This document shows, in pieces, positions 45,822 through 55,300 of a stretch of DNA of 64,000 nucleotides; position 1 is the first letter of the stretch; each line of letters begins with the position of its first letter. Under the pieces are notes generated by a model. The model made no database searches and had not been told where the DNA came from. It worked only from the letters and a program-made list of their open reading frames with translations. The DNA lies in assembly GCA_007280515.1 (NCBI GenBank), contig QYPL01000020.1, forward strand, positions 1-64,000. Reading direction: 5' to 3'. The translations under genes and the position numbers were made by a program. This DNA comes from Sediminibacterium sp. Lineage in GTDB: Bacteria; Bacteroidota; Bacteroidia; Chitinophagales; Chitinophagaceae.

Positions 45822-45916
45822 ATAAGTATAAAGAAATAAAATCTAGAGAAATAAAATTTAAATAAATATTTTTTCAAACTTATATAAATTTAAAGTCATA
45901 AAATTATAATCAAACA

Positions 45917-47599
45917 ATGTCTACAAAAAACCAAACTTACGATGCCATTGTCATTGGCTCAGGAATTAGTGGAGGATGGGCTGCTAAAGAACTTTGTGAA
46001 AAAGGTTTAAAAACACTAGTGCTTGAACGTGGCCGAGATGTAGTGCATTTAAAAGATTATCCAACGGCTACTAAACATCCTTGGGAATTTCCACATAGAG
46101 GAGGGAAGACCATCGAGCTTGTAAAAGACAATCCTATTGTAGACAGGTGTTATGCTTATAATGAAACCTCTGCTCATTTTTTTGTAAAGGACAATGAACA
46201 TCCTTATGTACAAGAAAAACCTTATGATTGGATTAGAGGGTATCAAGTAGGAGGAAAGAGTTTATTATGGGCGCGTCAAACACAAAGGTGGAGTAGATAT
46301 GATTTTGAAGGACCTGCTAGAGATGGATTTGGGGAATGGCCTATTACTTATGATGAATTAGCGCCTTGGTATAGTCATGTTGAATTATTTGCAGGTATTA
46401 GTGGTAACTATGATAAACTAGAAACTTTACCCGATAGTGAATTTTTACCTGCCTGGGAAATGACTAGTGTAGAAAAAGGCATGCAGTCTAGCATTATGAA
46501 AAAATTTAAGGACCGAAATGTAGTGCAGGGAAGATGCGCGCACTTAACAGTGCCTAAACCCATACATATTGAGCAAGGTCGTCAGCAATGTCAAGCGCGT
46601 TCCTTATGTGAAAGAGGCTGTCCATTTGGGGGCTATTTTAGCTCTAATGCCTCTACTATACCTTGGGCACAGAAGACAGGTAATTTAACCCTGCAGACCA
46701 ATGCTGTAGTGCATTCCATTATTTATGATGAAGCTAAACAGAAAGCCACTGGGGTAAGAGTAGTTGATAGTATTACTAATAAGATGACAGAATATTATGC
46801 TAAAATAATTTTCTTAAATGCAGCCACTTTAAATACGAATTTGATTTTATTAAATTCTACTTCAAAGCGTTTCCCGAATGGCTTAGGCAATGATAATGGT
46901 TTATTAGGAAAATATGTAGCCTTTCATAATTATAGAGGTAAGTTATCGGCCACCATTGATGGACCCATGGATGAATACTATTATGGTCGTCGTCCTACAC
47001 AACCCATGATGCCTAATTTTAGAAATGTACATAAACAAGAAATGGAATTTCAAAGAGGCTATATGACTTTCTTTGGTGCAGGTAGAGGTCGCGCTCATGC
47101 AGAAGGCTTGGGCGGTGAATTTAAAGATGCTATTACTGAACCAGGTAATTGGTATGTATCTATGATGATGCAAGGAGAAACCATTCCTAAGAAAACCAAT
47201 CATGTAAGGTTAAGTACCGATAAAAAAGATGCATGGGGTATCCCTCAATTAATTACTTCAGTGGATTATGACCAGAATGATGTTTTATCTATGAAAGATT
47301 TTATTCAAACAGGTTCTGAAATGTTGGATGCAGCAGGTTGTAAGAATATAACTTCTAATGATACTAAACAAGCACCTGGTTTAGATATTCATGAAATGGG
47401 GGGGGTAAGAATGGGAAAAGATCCTGCTACTTCTTTATTAAATGAACATAATCAAATGCATTTATGTAAAAATGTTTTTGTTACAGATGGTGCTTGTATG
47501 GTAAGCACAGGTACACAAAATCCTTCCCTTACATTTATGGCCATTACAGCCAGAGCTGCTAATTATGCAGTAGAAGCTCTAAAGAAAATGGAAATATAA
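45917..47599 (+). CDS. GMC family FAD oxidoreductase, sugar-dehydrogenase type
   Basis: A flavoenzyme of 560 residues. The FAD-binding GSGISGGWAAKELCE is at the N-terminus, and the catalytic His lies in LDIHEMGGVRMG with TQNPSL near the end. A motif C-x5-C-x3-C at Cys225, Cys231 and Cys235 has the spacing of the [3Fe-4S] ligands reported for the Burkholderia FAD-glucose dehydrogenase catalytic subunit. This suggests oxidation of a sugar at C1 or C3. The usual small subunit and cytochrome partner are not encoded nearby. No signal peptide is visible. Confidence 0.85.
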   Translation: MSTKNQTYDAIVIGSGISGGWAAKELCEKGLKTLVLERGRDVVHLKDYPTATKHPWEFPHRGGKTIELVKDNPIVDRCYAYNETSAHFFVKDNEHPYVQEKPYDWIRGYQVGGKSLLWARQTQRWSRYDFEGPARDGFGEWPITYDELAPWYSHVELFAGISGNYDKLETLPDSEFLPAWEMTSVEKGMQSSIMKKFKDRNVVQGRCAHLTVPKPIHIEQGRQQCQARSLCERGCPFGGYFSSNASTIPWAQKTGNLTLQTNAVVHSIIYDEAKQKATGVRVVDSITNKMTEYYAKIIFLNAATLNTNLILLNSTSKRFPNGLGNDNGLLGKYVAFHNYRGKLSATIDGPMDEYYYGRRPTQPMMPNFRNVHKQEMEFQRGYMTFFGAGRGRAHAEGLGGEFKDAITEPGNWYVSMMMQGETIPKKTNHVRLSTDKKDAWGIPQLITSVDYDQNDVLSMKDFIQTGSEMLDAAGCKNITSNDTKQAPGLDIHEMGGVRMGKDPATSLLNEHNQMHLCKNVFVTDGACMVSTGTQNPSLTFMAITARAANYAVEALKKMEI

Positions 47600-47608
47600 A
47601 ATAAATAA

Positions 47609-49021
47609 ATGCGAAAATTAAACTGGTTTCTAAATGTTATTTTACTTTTTGTAAGTATAGTAGCTGCAAATTTATTTACTGCTAATTTTTTGCAGGCGCA
47701 ACAATGGACTAGTTCTGCTGATGGTAACTTGCAATTTGCTAAAACTTCTATTAAAAAACTAAATGCAAATTCAATACCTGAAACTGCTATCAAAATTAAA
47801 GTGGATGCCGGTAAAACATTTCAAACTATGGAAGGTTTTGGCTATGGTTTAACAGGGGGTAGTGCTCAGTTAATACATGCCTTACCCAAGGCTCAAAGAA
47901 CTTTATTATTAAAAGAAATTTTTGGTCAATCTGAAGCGGACCTAGGTGTCTCTTATATTAGAATTAGCATTGGCGCTTCCGATTTAGACGGCCAAGTATT
48001 TAGTTATTGCGATTTACCTAAAGGTGAAACCGATTCTGCACTCACTCATTTTTCATTGTCTAAGGATACGCTTCACCTTATTCCTATTTTAAAAGAAGTA
48101 TTGGCTATTAACCCTTCGTTAAAAATTATGGCCTCTCCTTGGAGCCCTCCTGTATGGATGAAAACCAATGGCATATCAATGGGTGGGCATTTATTAAAAA
48201 AATATTATGGGACTTATGCTAATTATTTTCTGAAATATATCAAGGCCATGCAGGCGAAGGGTATTACTCTTCACTCCATTACTATGCAAAATGAGCCTGA
48301 GCATGGAGGCAACAACCCCAGCTTATTAATGGATGCCATTGAACAAACTGAATTTTTAAGAGATTATTTAGGCCCTCAATTAAAAGCAGCCAAAATTAAT
48401 ATTGAAGTAGTTTTATATGATCATAATGCAGACCATCCTAATTATCCTATTGCTATTTTAAACGATGCCAAAGCAAAATCATTTGCAGCTGCTACTGCCT
48501 TTCATTTGTATTTAGGTAAAGAAGAAGCATTGTCAGAAGTACATGCACTTCATCCCGATAAAAAAATATATTTCACCGAACAGTGGACAGGGGCCAAGGG
48601 TAGCTTTGACGGCGATTTTCTCTGGCATTTAGAACATATTGTCATTGGTACTATTCAAAATTGGAGCTCAGTGTTATTAGAATGGAATTTAGCCAATAAT
48701 GCAAAGTTTGAACCACATACTCCTTTGGGATGTACTGAATGTAAGGGAGCGCTTACTATTCAAGACGGAATTGTTATCAGAAATGTGAGCTATTATATTA
48801 TAGGACAAATTGCTAAATTTATAAAGCCCGGCGCCATTAGAACTTTAAGTAGTTCTAGCGATGCATCGCTAGCAACTACCAGTTTTAATTTAAAAAATGG
48901 CAAGAAGGCTATACTCATTTTAAATAAATCAGAAGCAAAGCAAATTGTATTAGAACAAAATAATCAAAATTTTACATTCAATATACCTGCGAAAGCAGCT
49001 TCCACTATTATTTGGCCTTAA
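47609..49021 (+). CDS. Glycoside hydrolase family 30
   Basis: An exported beta-glycosidase of 470 residues; a signal peptide ends near QAQ (about 30). The acid/base Glu229 lies in TMQNEPEHGG and the nucleophile Glu324 in IYFTEQWTGAKG, both as in GH30. The beta-sandwich part follows at the C-terminus. Family members act on glucosylceramide, beta-1,6-glucan or related substrates; with the GH3 partner a beta-1,6- or beta-1,3-glucan is a reasonable guess. It starts 9 bases after the GMC gene. Confidence 0.88.
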   Translation: MRKLNWFLNVILLFVSIVAANLFTANFLQAQQWTSSADGNLQFAKTSIKKLNANSIPETAIKIKVDAGKTFQTMEGFGYGLTGGSAQLIHALPKAQRTLLLKEIFGQSEADLGVSYIRISIGASDLDGQVFSYCDLPKGETDSALTHFSLSKDTLHLIPILKEVLAINPSLKIMASPWSPPVWMKTNGISMGGHLLKKYYGTYANYFLKYIKAMQAKGITLHSITMQNEPEHGGNNPSLLMDAIEQTEFLRDYLGPQLKAAKINIEVVLYDHNADHPNYPIAILNDAKAKSFAAATAFHLYLGKEEALSEVHALHPDKKIYFTEQWTGAKGSFDGDFLWHLEHIVIGTIQNWSSVLLEWNLANNAKFEPHTPLGCTECKGALTIQDGIVIRNVSYYIIGQIAKFIKPGAIRTLSSSSDASLATTSFNLKNGKKAILILNKSEAKQIVLEQNNQNFTFNIPAKAASTIIWP

Positions 49022-49050
49022 ATTTTTATAAATAATTATTAAACCATTCT

Positions 49051-51327
49051 ATGAAAAAAGGAATTTTATTTTTCACTACGCTACTGTTAAGTATGGCTAG
49101 TTTTTCTCAAACAAATAAGGATGCTGCTATGCATTCTTTTGTCAATAAATTACTTGCTAAAATGAGTTTAGAAGAAAAGTTAGGTCAGTTGAACCTACCT
49201 GCTTCTAGTGATTTTGTAACAGGAGCTGTGAGTAGTTCTGATATTGCACAAAAAGTTAAAGAAGGTAAAGTGGGAGGTGTATTTAATATACGTTCTGTCA
49301 CAAAAATTAAAGAGTTACAAGAGTATGCTGTTAAAAATACAAGATTACATATTCCATTACTATTTGGAATGGATGTGATTCATGGGTATAGAACTATTTT
49401 TCCTATTCCCATAGGCTTGTCTTCTACCTGGGATATGCCTTTGATTGAAAGATCGGCGCGTATTGCTGCTGGTGAAGCAAGTGCTGATGGTATTATGTGG
49501 ACTTTCTCTCCCATGGTGGATTTGACTAGAGATCCTCGTTGGGGAAGAACTTCTGAAGGCAATGGAGAAGATGCATTTTTAAGTTCAGCTATTGCTAAAG
49601 CCATGATACATGGTTATCAAGGAGACGACTTATCGAAAAATAATACCATTATGTCTTGTGTAAAGCATTATGCTTTATATGGTGCTGCCGAAGGCGGCAG
49701 AGATTATAATACTACTGATATGAGTCGTGTTAGAATGTACAATGAATATTTTCCTCCTTATAAAGCTGCCGTAGATGCAGGAGTAGGTTCTGTAATGGTT
49801 TCTTTTAATGAAATTGATGGAGTGCCCGCATCGGGCAATAAATGGTTAGTAGATGATGTACTTCGTAAGCAGTGGAAGTTTAATGGATTTGTGGTGTCTG
49901 ATTACACAGGTATTCCTGAAATGGTGAATCATGGCTTTGGCGATTTTAAAACTGTCAATGAAAAAGCATTACAAGCAGGTGTAGATATGGACATGGTGGG
50001 AGAGGGCTTTTTAAATTCAATTGGTATTTCTTTAAAAGAAGGAAAAGTAACACAGGCGCAAATTGATAAAGCCACAGAGCGTGTATTAATTGCAAAATAT
50101 CAATTAGGTTTATTTGAGGACCCTTATAAATACTGTGATGAGAAAAGATCTGCTGCTGAAGTATTTAATGCAGCCAATAGAGTAGAAGCAAGAACCATTG
50201 CTTCACAAAGTTTTGTCTTATTAAAGAACAATAATAATATTTTACCCATTGCAAAAGGTAAAACCATTGCGCTTATTGGCCCTTTAGCCAATGCCAAAGA
50301 AAATATGACAGGAACTTGGAGTGTGGGTGCCGATAACACAAAGTCAATTACTTTATTAAAGGGATTAACAGATGCGGTTGGTATGAATGGAAAAGTATTA
50401 TATGCAAAGGGCTCCAACTTAGAAGATGATTGGGAATTGGAGAAAAGATTAACCATGTTTGGAAAAGATATTCCAAGAGATGGTCGTTCACCTGAACAAT
50501 TATTAGAAGAAGCCCTTGTGGTGAGTGCTAATGCAGATATAATTGTAGCTGCCTTAGGAGAAGGGGCAGAGAGTACTGGAGAGAGTGCATCAAGAACTAA
50601 TTTAGATTTATCTGCCTCACAACAAAAACTATTAAGAGCACTACTTGCAACAGGTAAACCAGTGGTACTAGTATTATTCAATGGCCGTCCTTTAACCTTA
50701 ACTTGGGAAGACGCGAATGTGCCAGCCATATTAGATGTATGGTTTGCAGGTTCAGAAGCCGGAGATGCCATTGCTGACGCTTTACTAGGCAAGGTAAATC
50801 CATCAGGTAAGTTAACGATGAGTTTTCCTCAAAATGTTGGACAAATACCTTTGTATTATAATCACAAGAATACAGGCCGCCCATTAAGTAAATGGTTTTC
50901 TAAATTTCAAACTAACTATATAGATGTAAGCAATGAGCCATTATACCCTTTTGGTTATGGCTTAAGCTATACAAAATTTGAATATAGCGACTTTGCTTTG
51001 TCTGCTACTCAATTAAAAGGAAATCAGAAATTAATGGCTACCGTAACTGTTAAAAATGCAGGCGCTGTAACTGGAAAGGAAGTAGTACAGTTATACATTC
51101 GTGACCTAGTAGGTTCAATTACAAGACCCGTGCAAGAATTAAAAGGTTTTCAAAAAATTGAATTAGCTGCTGGCGAGACAAAGAAGGTAAGTTTTGAAAT
51201 TACACCTGAACTATTGAAATTCTATAATACCGATTTAAAGTACGACTGGGAGTCGGGCGACTTCAATGTAATGGTAGGACCTAATTCAAAAGATGTTAAA
51301 ACGCTAAAACTAAATTGGATTAAATAA
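49051..51327 (+). CDS. Glycoside hydrolase family 3 beta-glucosidase
   Basis: A periplasmic beta-glucosidase of 758 residues with signal peptide (cleavage about SFS). The (beta/alpha)8 domain shows the nucleophile Asp284 in GFVVSDYTGI and the substrate-site strings DPRWGRTSEGNGED and KHYALYGAAEGGRDY. The alpha/beta sandwich and a C-terminal fibronectin III-like domain follow. It resembles BglX. Thirty bases separate it from GH30. A bidirectional terminator lies 24 bases after the stop and closes the locus. Confidence 0.92.
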   Translation: MKKGILFFTTLLLSMASFSQTNKDAAMHSFVNKLLAKMSLEEKLGQLNLPASSDFVTGAVSSSDIAQKVKEGKVGGVFNIRSVTKIKELQEYAVKNTRLHIPLLFGMDVIHGYRTIFPIPIGLSSTWDMPLIERSARIAAGEASADGIMWTFSPMVDLTRDPRWGRTSEGNGEDAFLSSAIAKAMIHGYQGDDLSKNNTIMSCVKHYALYGAAEGGRDYNTTDMSRVRMYNEYFPPYKAAVDAGVGSVMVSFNEIDGVPASGNKWLVDDVLRKQWKFNGFVVSDYTGIPEMVNHGFGDFKTVNEKALQAGVDMDMVGEGFLNSIGISLKEGKVTQAQIDKATERVLIAKYQLGLFEDPYKYCDEKRSAAEVFNAANRVEARTIASQSFVLLKNNNNILPIAKGKTIALIGPLANAKENMTGTWSVGADNTKSITLLKGLTDAVGMNGKVLYAKGSNLEDDWELEKRLTMFGKDIPRDGRSPEQLLEEALVVSANADIIVAALGEGAESTGESASRTNLDLSASQQKLLRALLATGKPVVLVLFNGRPLTLTWEDANVPAILDVWFAGSEAGDAIADALLGKVNPSGKLTMSFPQNVGQIPLYYNHKNTGRPLSKWFSKFQTNYIDVSNEPLYPFGYGLSYTKFEYSDFALSATQLKGNQKLMATVTVKNAGAVTGKEVVQLYIRDLVGSITRPVQELKGFQKIELAAGETKKVSFEITPELLKFYNTDLKYDWESGDFNVMVGPNSKDVKTLKLNWIK

Positions 51328-51350
51328 CTTTATTTAAAACTATGATATTA

Positions 51351-51381
51351 AAAAAGCACTCCCTTTTGCGGAGTGCTTTTT
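51351..51381. terminator. Terminator between GH3 and the Gfo/Idh gene
   Basis: A perfect 12-bp stem AAAAAGCACTCC/GGAGTGCTTTTT (51351-51362 with 51370-51381) with a 7-base loop and A/T runs on both sides. It can serve both convergent genes. Confidence 0.9.
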
Positions 51382-51448
51382 AATTATAAGAATTAGTAGA
51401 ATCGAAACATTGCTTATAAAACATAGCTTCTATCAATTAAGTAATTAC

Positions 51449-52639
51449 TTATTTAATCACTTGCTCGGTAATCTTTCCTGTAGTCTTATTTTTTAATATT
51501 AATTTTTTAGTGCCATAGTGAGTCATTTCTTCTTTAATTAAATAATGATCCTTATCGTATTCTACTAAATGACTTTCTTTGGTCAAGCCTGTTTTCCCTC
51601 TCCAAATATCTAATTTAACAGGCTCCCATAATTTAGATTTAGCAGAACGGTAAGCAGCATCTAATACACAGTTTACTATGTAGCCATCATAAAAAGTTTC
51701 TTTAGGGGCTTCACCTTTTTCCATAGAGTTAAACATATCCATAAACATATGGTTATACCCTAATTCATTTAATTCATCACCTACTGGGAATAACCATCCA
51801 CTATTACTTTCCGATTTTTCTGAAATATAATCGCCTCCTTTTCCAGTGGTAAACATTTCAAATCCAGTTCTTAAAAAACTATTAATCCAAATAGTACCTT
51901 CTGTACCCATTACTTCATCGCGTAAATCTAAGCCACCTCTGAATGTCCAGCTTACTTCAAACTGACCAATAGCGCCATTCTCATACTTCACTAGTCCAAT
52001 GGCATGGTCTTCGGCATCAATAGGTTTTACTTGTGTATCTGCCCAACACATTACTTCAATGGGCTTGATATCTTTTCCAATATATGATCTTGAAATTTCT
52101 ACGCAATGGCAGCCTAAGTCTAAAATACAACCACCACCCGCTTGCTCAATATCCCAGAACCAGTCACTATGTGGGCCAGGATGGGTTTCACGAGACTTCG
52201 CCCATAAAATTCTTCCTACAGCACCTTCTTTTACAGATTGGTTGGCTTTAATAAATTTAGGCGTATATACCAAGTCTTCTAAATAACCATTGAATATACC
52301 TGCTTCTTCCACTGCAATCAACATACGCTTTGCTTCCTCACCATTACGGCCTAATGGTTTAGTAGTCATCACTGCTTTTTTATGTTTGCAACATAACATC
52401 ACGGCAATTTCATGAATATTATTAGGAAGGGCAATACATACCACATCCACATCGGGGTGGGAGATAGCTGCTTCCATATCGGTAGTCCAATGAGCACAAC
52501 TGTAATCTGCTGCAAACTTGGTCGCAGATTCTTCACGGCGGGCATAAATACTTACTACTTTGTCTTTACTTCTATAACCTTGCAGGGCATCGGCATAAAA
52601 ACGTCCAATAAAACCTGCTCCTAACATTGCAATACGCAT
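51449..52639 (-). CDS. Gfo/Idh/MocA family oxidoreductase
   Basis: An NAD(P)-dependent sugar dehydrogenase-like enzyme of 396 residues. The Rossmann motif GAGFIGRFYADAL is at the N-terminus, followed by the family TTKPLGRNGEEAKRM (the conserved Lys-Pro pair). A histidine-bearing ILDLGCHCVEISRSYIG segment corresponds to the usual substrate pocket. Cytoplasmic. The GMC gene nearby suggests it may reduce or oxidise a keto-sugar produced in the locus; this is an inference from proximity. Confidence 0.85.
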   Translation of the reverse strand: MRIAMLGAGFIGRFYADALQGYRSKDKVVSIYARREESATKFAADYSCAHWTTDMEAAISHPDVDVVCIALPNNIHEIAVMLCCKHKKAVMTTKPLGRNGEEAKRMLIAVEEAGIFNGYLEDLVYTPKFIKANQSVKEGAVGRILWAKSRETHPGPHSDWFWDIEQAGGGCILDLGCHCVEISRSYIGKDIKPIEVMCWADTQVKPIDAEDHAIGLVKYENGAIGQFEVSWTFRGGLDLRDEVMGTEGTIWINSFLRTGFEMFTTGKGGDYISEKSESNSGWLFPVGDELNELGYNHMFMDMFNSMEKGEAPKETFYDGYIVNCVLDAAYRSAKSKLWEPVKLDIWRGKTGLTKESHLVEYDKDHYLIKEEMTHYGTKKLILKNKTTGKITEQVIK

Positions 52640-52742
52640 CTTTAATAATTTTTAGATTTTTATAATTGTTTTTTGTTTAAATAGGTACTTAGTATGTTTA
52701 ATTTAAAATACTTAATGTATTAATAATTTAAAATTCAAATTA

Positions 52743-53951
52743 TCAAACGGCTGCTGTTTCTTTTTTCTCTTTAAAAAATAAAATAAAGGCAATTAATACA
52801 GCCCCTGCAATAGCCGCGGGCACTAACCATATACTTTGCCAATTGTGTTGGCTTGCTGCACCCACCGTAGTGGCCACTTTATACTGATCAACTACATGTC
52901 CACTATACAATGTACCTATATACATACCCACTCCATAAGTAGCAAAGGTAAATAAGCCCTGAGCAGCGTTCTTAATTTTTTCACCTGCTTTTTTCTCGGT
53001 GTACATATAGCCAGTTACAAAAAAGAAATCGTAACAAATACCATGTAAAATAATACCTGCATATAACATCCAGCTATGTTCCATATTGCCATAAGCAAAA
53101 AATACATAACGAAGTAACCAGGCGCTAATACCTAATATGAGCATATTTTTTACGCCCACTCTATTAAACATAAAAGGAATCGCTAAAATAAATAAGGCCT
53201 CTGACATTTGTCCCATGGTCATTTTACTAGCTGCATTTTCTAAACCTACTTCATTTAAAAAGGGGTTCGCGAATCCGTAATAAAATGAAAGTGGAATACA
53301 AATTAAAATGGCAGATACGAAGAATATAAAAAACGATCTTGATTTAAATAATACAAAGGCGTCGGTTCCTAGGATAGAACCCACTGTTACTTTTTCTGCT
53401 TGTGCTTTAGGCGGTGTATTAGGAAGCGCAAAACTTAATAAGCCTAAAAATGCAGAAACGCCAGCAGCTACATAAAAAGTACCTTCTGTTTTTTCAATAC
53501 CTAATTGACCAATAACAATACCTGCCGCTATCCAACCTAAGGTTCCAAATACGCGTATCCATGGAAATTGTTTTCCAGGGTCGGTCATTTGAGCGAAGGC
53601 AACACTATTACTTAATGCAATAGTGGGCATGTACAATAAAGCGTATACTAATATAACCCAGTAAAAATTTTCATTATTAGCCTTCGTAGCATAAAAAAGT
53701 AAGGCAGCGCCTACAAAATGTAAGACACCCATTATTTTTTGTGCTGCAAAAAAACGATCGGCAATCATGCCTACAAAAAAAGGACTAAAAATAGTGGCAA
53801 TGGCCACAGCACTATAAGCAGCTCCAATATCAAGCCCTGTAGACTTTAAAATTTCGCCCATATAAGTTCCCATTGTCACATACCATGCGCCCCAAATATA
53901 ATATTGTAGGAACATCATGGAGGATAGCATTACGCTAATTTTTATTTTCAT
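52743..53951 (-). CDS. MFS transporter, nucleoside:H+ symporter-like
   Basis: An inner-membrane permease of 402 residues with about 12 helices, related to NupG/XapB of the MFS; the N-terminus has FLQYYIWGAWYVTMGTYMGE. In Bacteroidota such genes often sit by Gfo/Idh/MocA and sugar-catabolic genes, so a sugar or modified sugar may be the true substrate. I use the ATG at 53951; codons upstream to 54017 do not look like this family. Upstream of it is AT-rich DNA with an 11-bp tandem repeat. Confidence 0.82.
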   Translation of the reverse strand: MKIKISVMLSSMMFLQYYIWGAWYVTMGTYMGEILKSTGLDIGAAYSAVAIATIFSPFFVGMIADRFFAAQKIMGVLHFVGAALLFYATKANNENFYWVILVYALLYMPTIALSNSVAFAQMTDPGKQFPWIRVFGTLGWIAAGIVIGQLGIEKTEGTFYVAAGVSAFLGLLSFALPNTPPKAQAEKVTVGSILGTDAFVLFKSRSFFIFFVSAILICIPLSFYYGFANPFLNEVGLENAASKMTMGQMSEALFILAIPFMFNRVGVKNMLILGISAWLLRYVFFAYGNMEHSWMLYAGIILHGICYDFFFVTGYMYTEKKAGEKIKNAAQGLFTFATYGVGMYIGTLYSGHVVDQYKVATTVGAASQHNWQSIWLVPAAIAGAVLIAFILFFKEKKETAAV

Positions 53952-54015
53952 ATATCGAGCTGTTTTAAGCGTATTCAATATACTCAAAAAATTGGAAAAT
54001 TGCCTTTTAGCGCAC

Positions 54016-54044
54016 AAAAAAATGATGAAAAAATGATGAAAAAA
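54016..54044. repeat. Short 11-bp tandem repeat
   Basis: AAAAAATGATG occurs twice in tandem, then a partial third copy, between the MFS gene start and the end of the trans-sulfuration gene. It is probably just A-rich spacer. Confidence 0.4.
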
Positions 54045-54065
54045 GAATTAAAAAATAGGTATGTA

Positions 54066-55232
54066 TTAAGCTTCTAAAGCCTGCAGTATATCCGCTAGTA
54101 TATCTTCCTTATGCTCAAGGCCAACTGATATTCTTATTAATCCATCGCTAATGCTTACAGCGTCTCTTTCTGCTGGGGAAAGTTTTGAATGCGTGGTGCT
54201 AGCAGGGTGGGATGCTATACTTCTTGTGTCGCCTAAATTAGCGGTAAGCGATAACATTTTTAAATGGTTTAAAAATTTTCGGCCTGCTTCAAGTCCTCCT
54301 TTAATTTCAAAACAAACAATACCTCCACCATTTTTCATTTGCTTTTTGGCAATAGCATAATGAGGGTGTGATGTTAAGAAAGGATATTTAACAAAATTAA
54401 TTTTTGAATGGCCTTCTAATTTTTCAGCAACAAATAAAGCGTTACTGCAATGTCTTTCCATTCTAACTTCTAAAGTTTCTAAACTTTTACTGAGTACCCA
54501 TGCATTGAAGGGAGAAAGTGAAGGACCTGTTGCACGGCAGAATAAATACATTTCATGGATTAAGTCCTTGCGACCTACAATAGCGCCACCTAAAACACGA
54601 CCTTGTCCATCAATCCATTTAGTGGCTGAATGAATAACGATGTCGGCTCCTAAGTCAATAGGGGTTTGACCAATAGGTGTGGCAAAACAATTATCTACGT
54701 TTAAAATAATATTATGTTTTTTAGCAATGGCACTTACCATGGCAATATCTATTATTTCTAATCCAGGGTTAGTAGGGGACTCTAAATATATCATTTTAGT
54801 TTGCGGTGTAATGGCTGCCTCCCATTGAGCAGCAGTGGCATTGGCACTTACATAACTAAAATCAATACCATATTTAGGTAAGTACTTAGAAACAACGGTA
54901 CGCGTACTTCCAAAAACTGAATCACATGATAAAAGATGATCTCCTTTTTTTAATAAAGCCATAAAAGAACCAAACACCGCACTCATTCCAGTGGCAGTCG
55001 CAAAACCTGCTTCTGCATTTTCTAAAATACATAAACGATCTACAAACTCTTTTACATTGGGGTTAGAGAAACGACTATAAATATTCACATCTGTTTCATC
55101 CGCAAAAGCAGCACGCATGTCTTCAGCATTATCAAAACAAAAACTACTTGTAAGATATAAAGGACTCGCATGTTCCCCTTCGGCAGTTCTTGGAATCTGT
55201 GTTCTAATTAATTTTGATTGCCTATGCTTCAT
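54066..55232 (-). CDS. PLP-dependent trans-sulfuration enzyme (O-acyl-homoserine sulfhydrylase-like)
   Basis: A Cys/Met-metabolism PLP enzyme of 388 residues. The PLP Lys is in VIHSATKWIDGQG, and the N-terminal half has LYLTSSFCFDNAEDMRAAF. It could be a MetZ-type sulfhydrylase, which makes homocysteine from an activated homoserine and sulfide, or a cystathionine enzyme. With metX 0.6 kb away the first is more likely. It is separated from OsmC by 58 bases containing a GATAA pentamer repeat. Confidence 0.88.
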   Translation of the reverse strand: MKHRQSKLIRTQIPRTAEGEHASPLYLTSSFCFDNAEDMRAAFADETDVNIYSRFSNPNVKEFVDRLCILENAEAGFATATGMSAVFGSFMALLKKGDHLLSCDSVFGSTRTVVSKYLPKYGIDFSYVSANATAAQWEAAITPQTKMIYLESPTNPGLEIIDIAMVSAIAKKHNIILNVDNCFATPIGQTPIDLGADIVIHSATKWIDGQGRVLGGAIVGRKDLIHEMYLFCRATGPSLSPFNAWVLSKSLETLEVRMERHCSNALFVAEKLEGHSKINFVKYPFLTSHPHYAIAKKQMKNGGGIVCFEIKGGLEAGRKFLNHLKMLSLTANLGDTRSIASHPASTTHSKLSPAERDAVSISDGLIRISVGLEHKEDILADILQALEA

Positions 55233-55265
55233 ACAAATAGTTTAATGTGCTGGTCCTATTTTAAT

Positions 55266-55300
55266 TTATCTTATTCTATCTTATCTTACCTTATCCTATC
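55266..55300. repeat. Imperfect TTATC pentanucleotide repeat
   Basis: Seven successive five-base units (TTATC, TTATT, CTATC, TTATC, TTACC, TTATC, CTATC) run from the 3' end of the OsmC gene into the spacer before the trans-sulfuration gene. The units are imperfect. Confidence 0.65.

Noticed and set aside
45822-45916. AT-rich spacer between haloperoxidase and GMC genes
   Set aside because: Contains short AAATAAAA-like repeats only; no hairpin, promoter or frame that I can support.
50124-50792. 222-codon minus-strand frame opposite the GH3 gene
   Set aside because: Shadow frame; the plus strand encodes an intact GH3 enzyme with all motifs.
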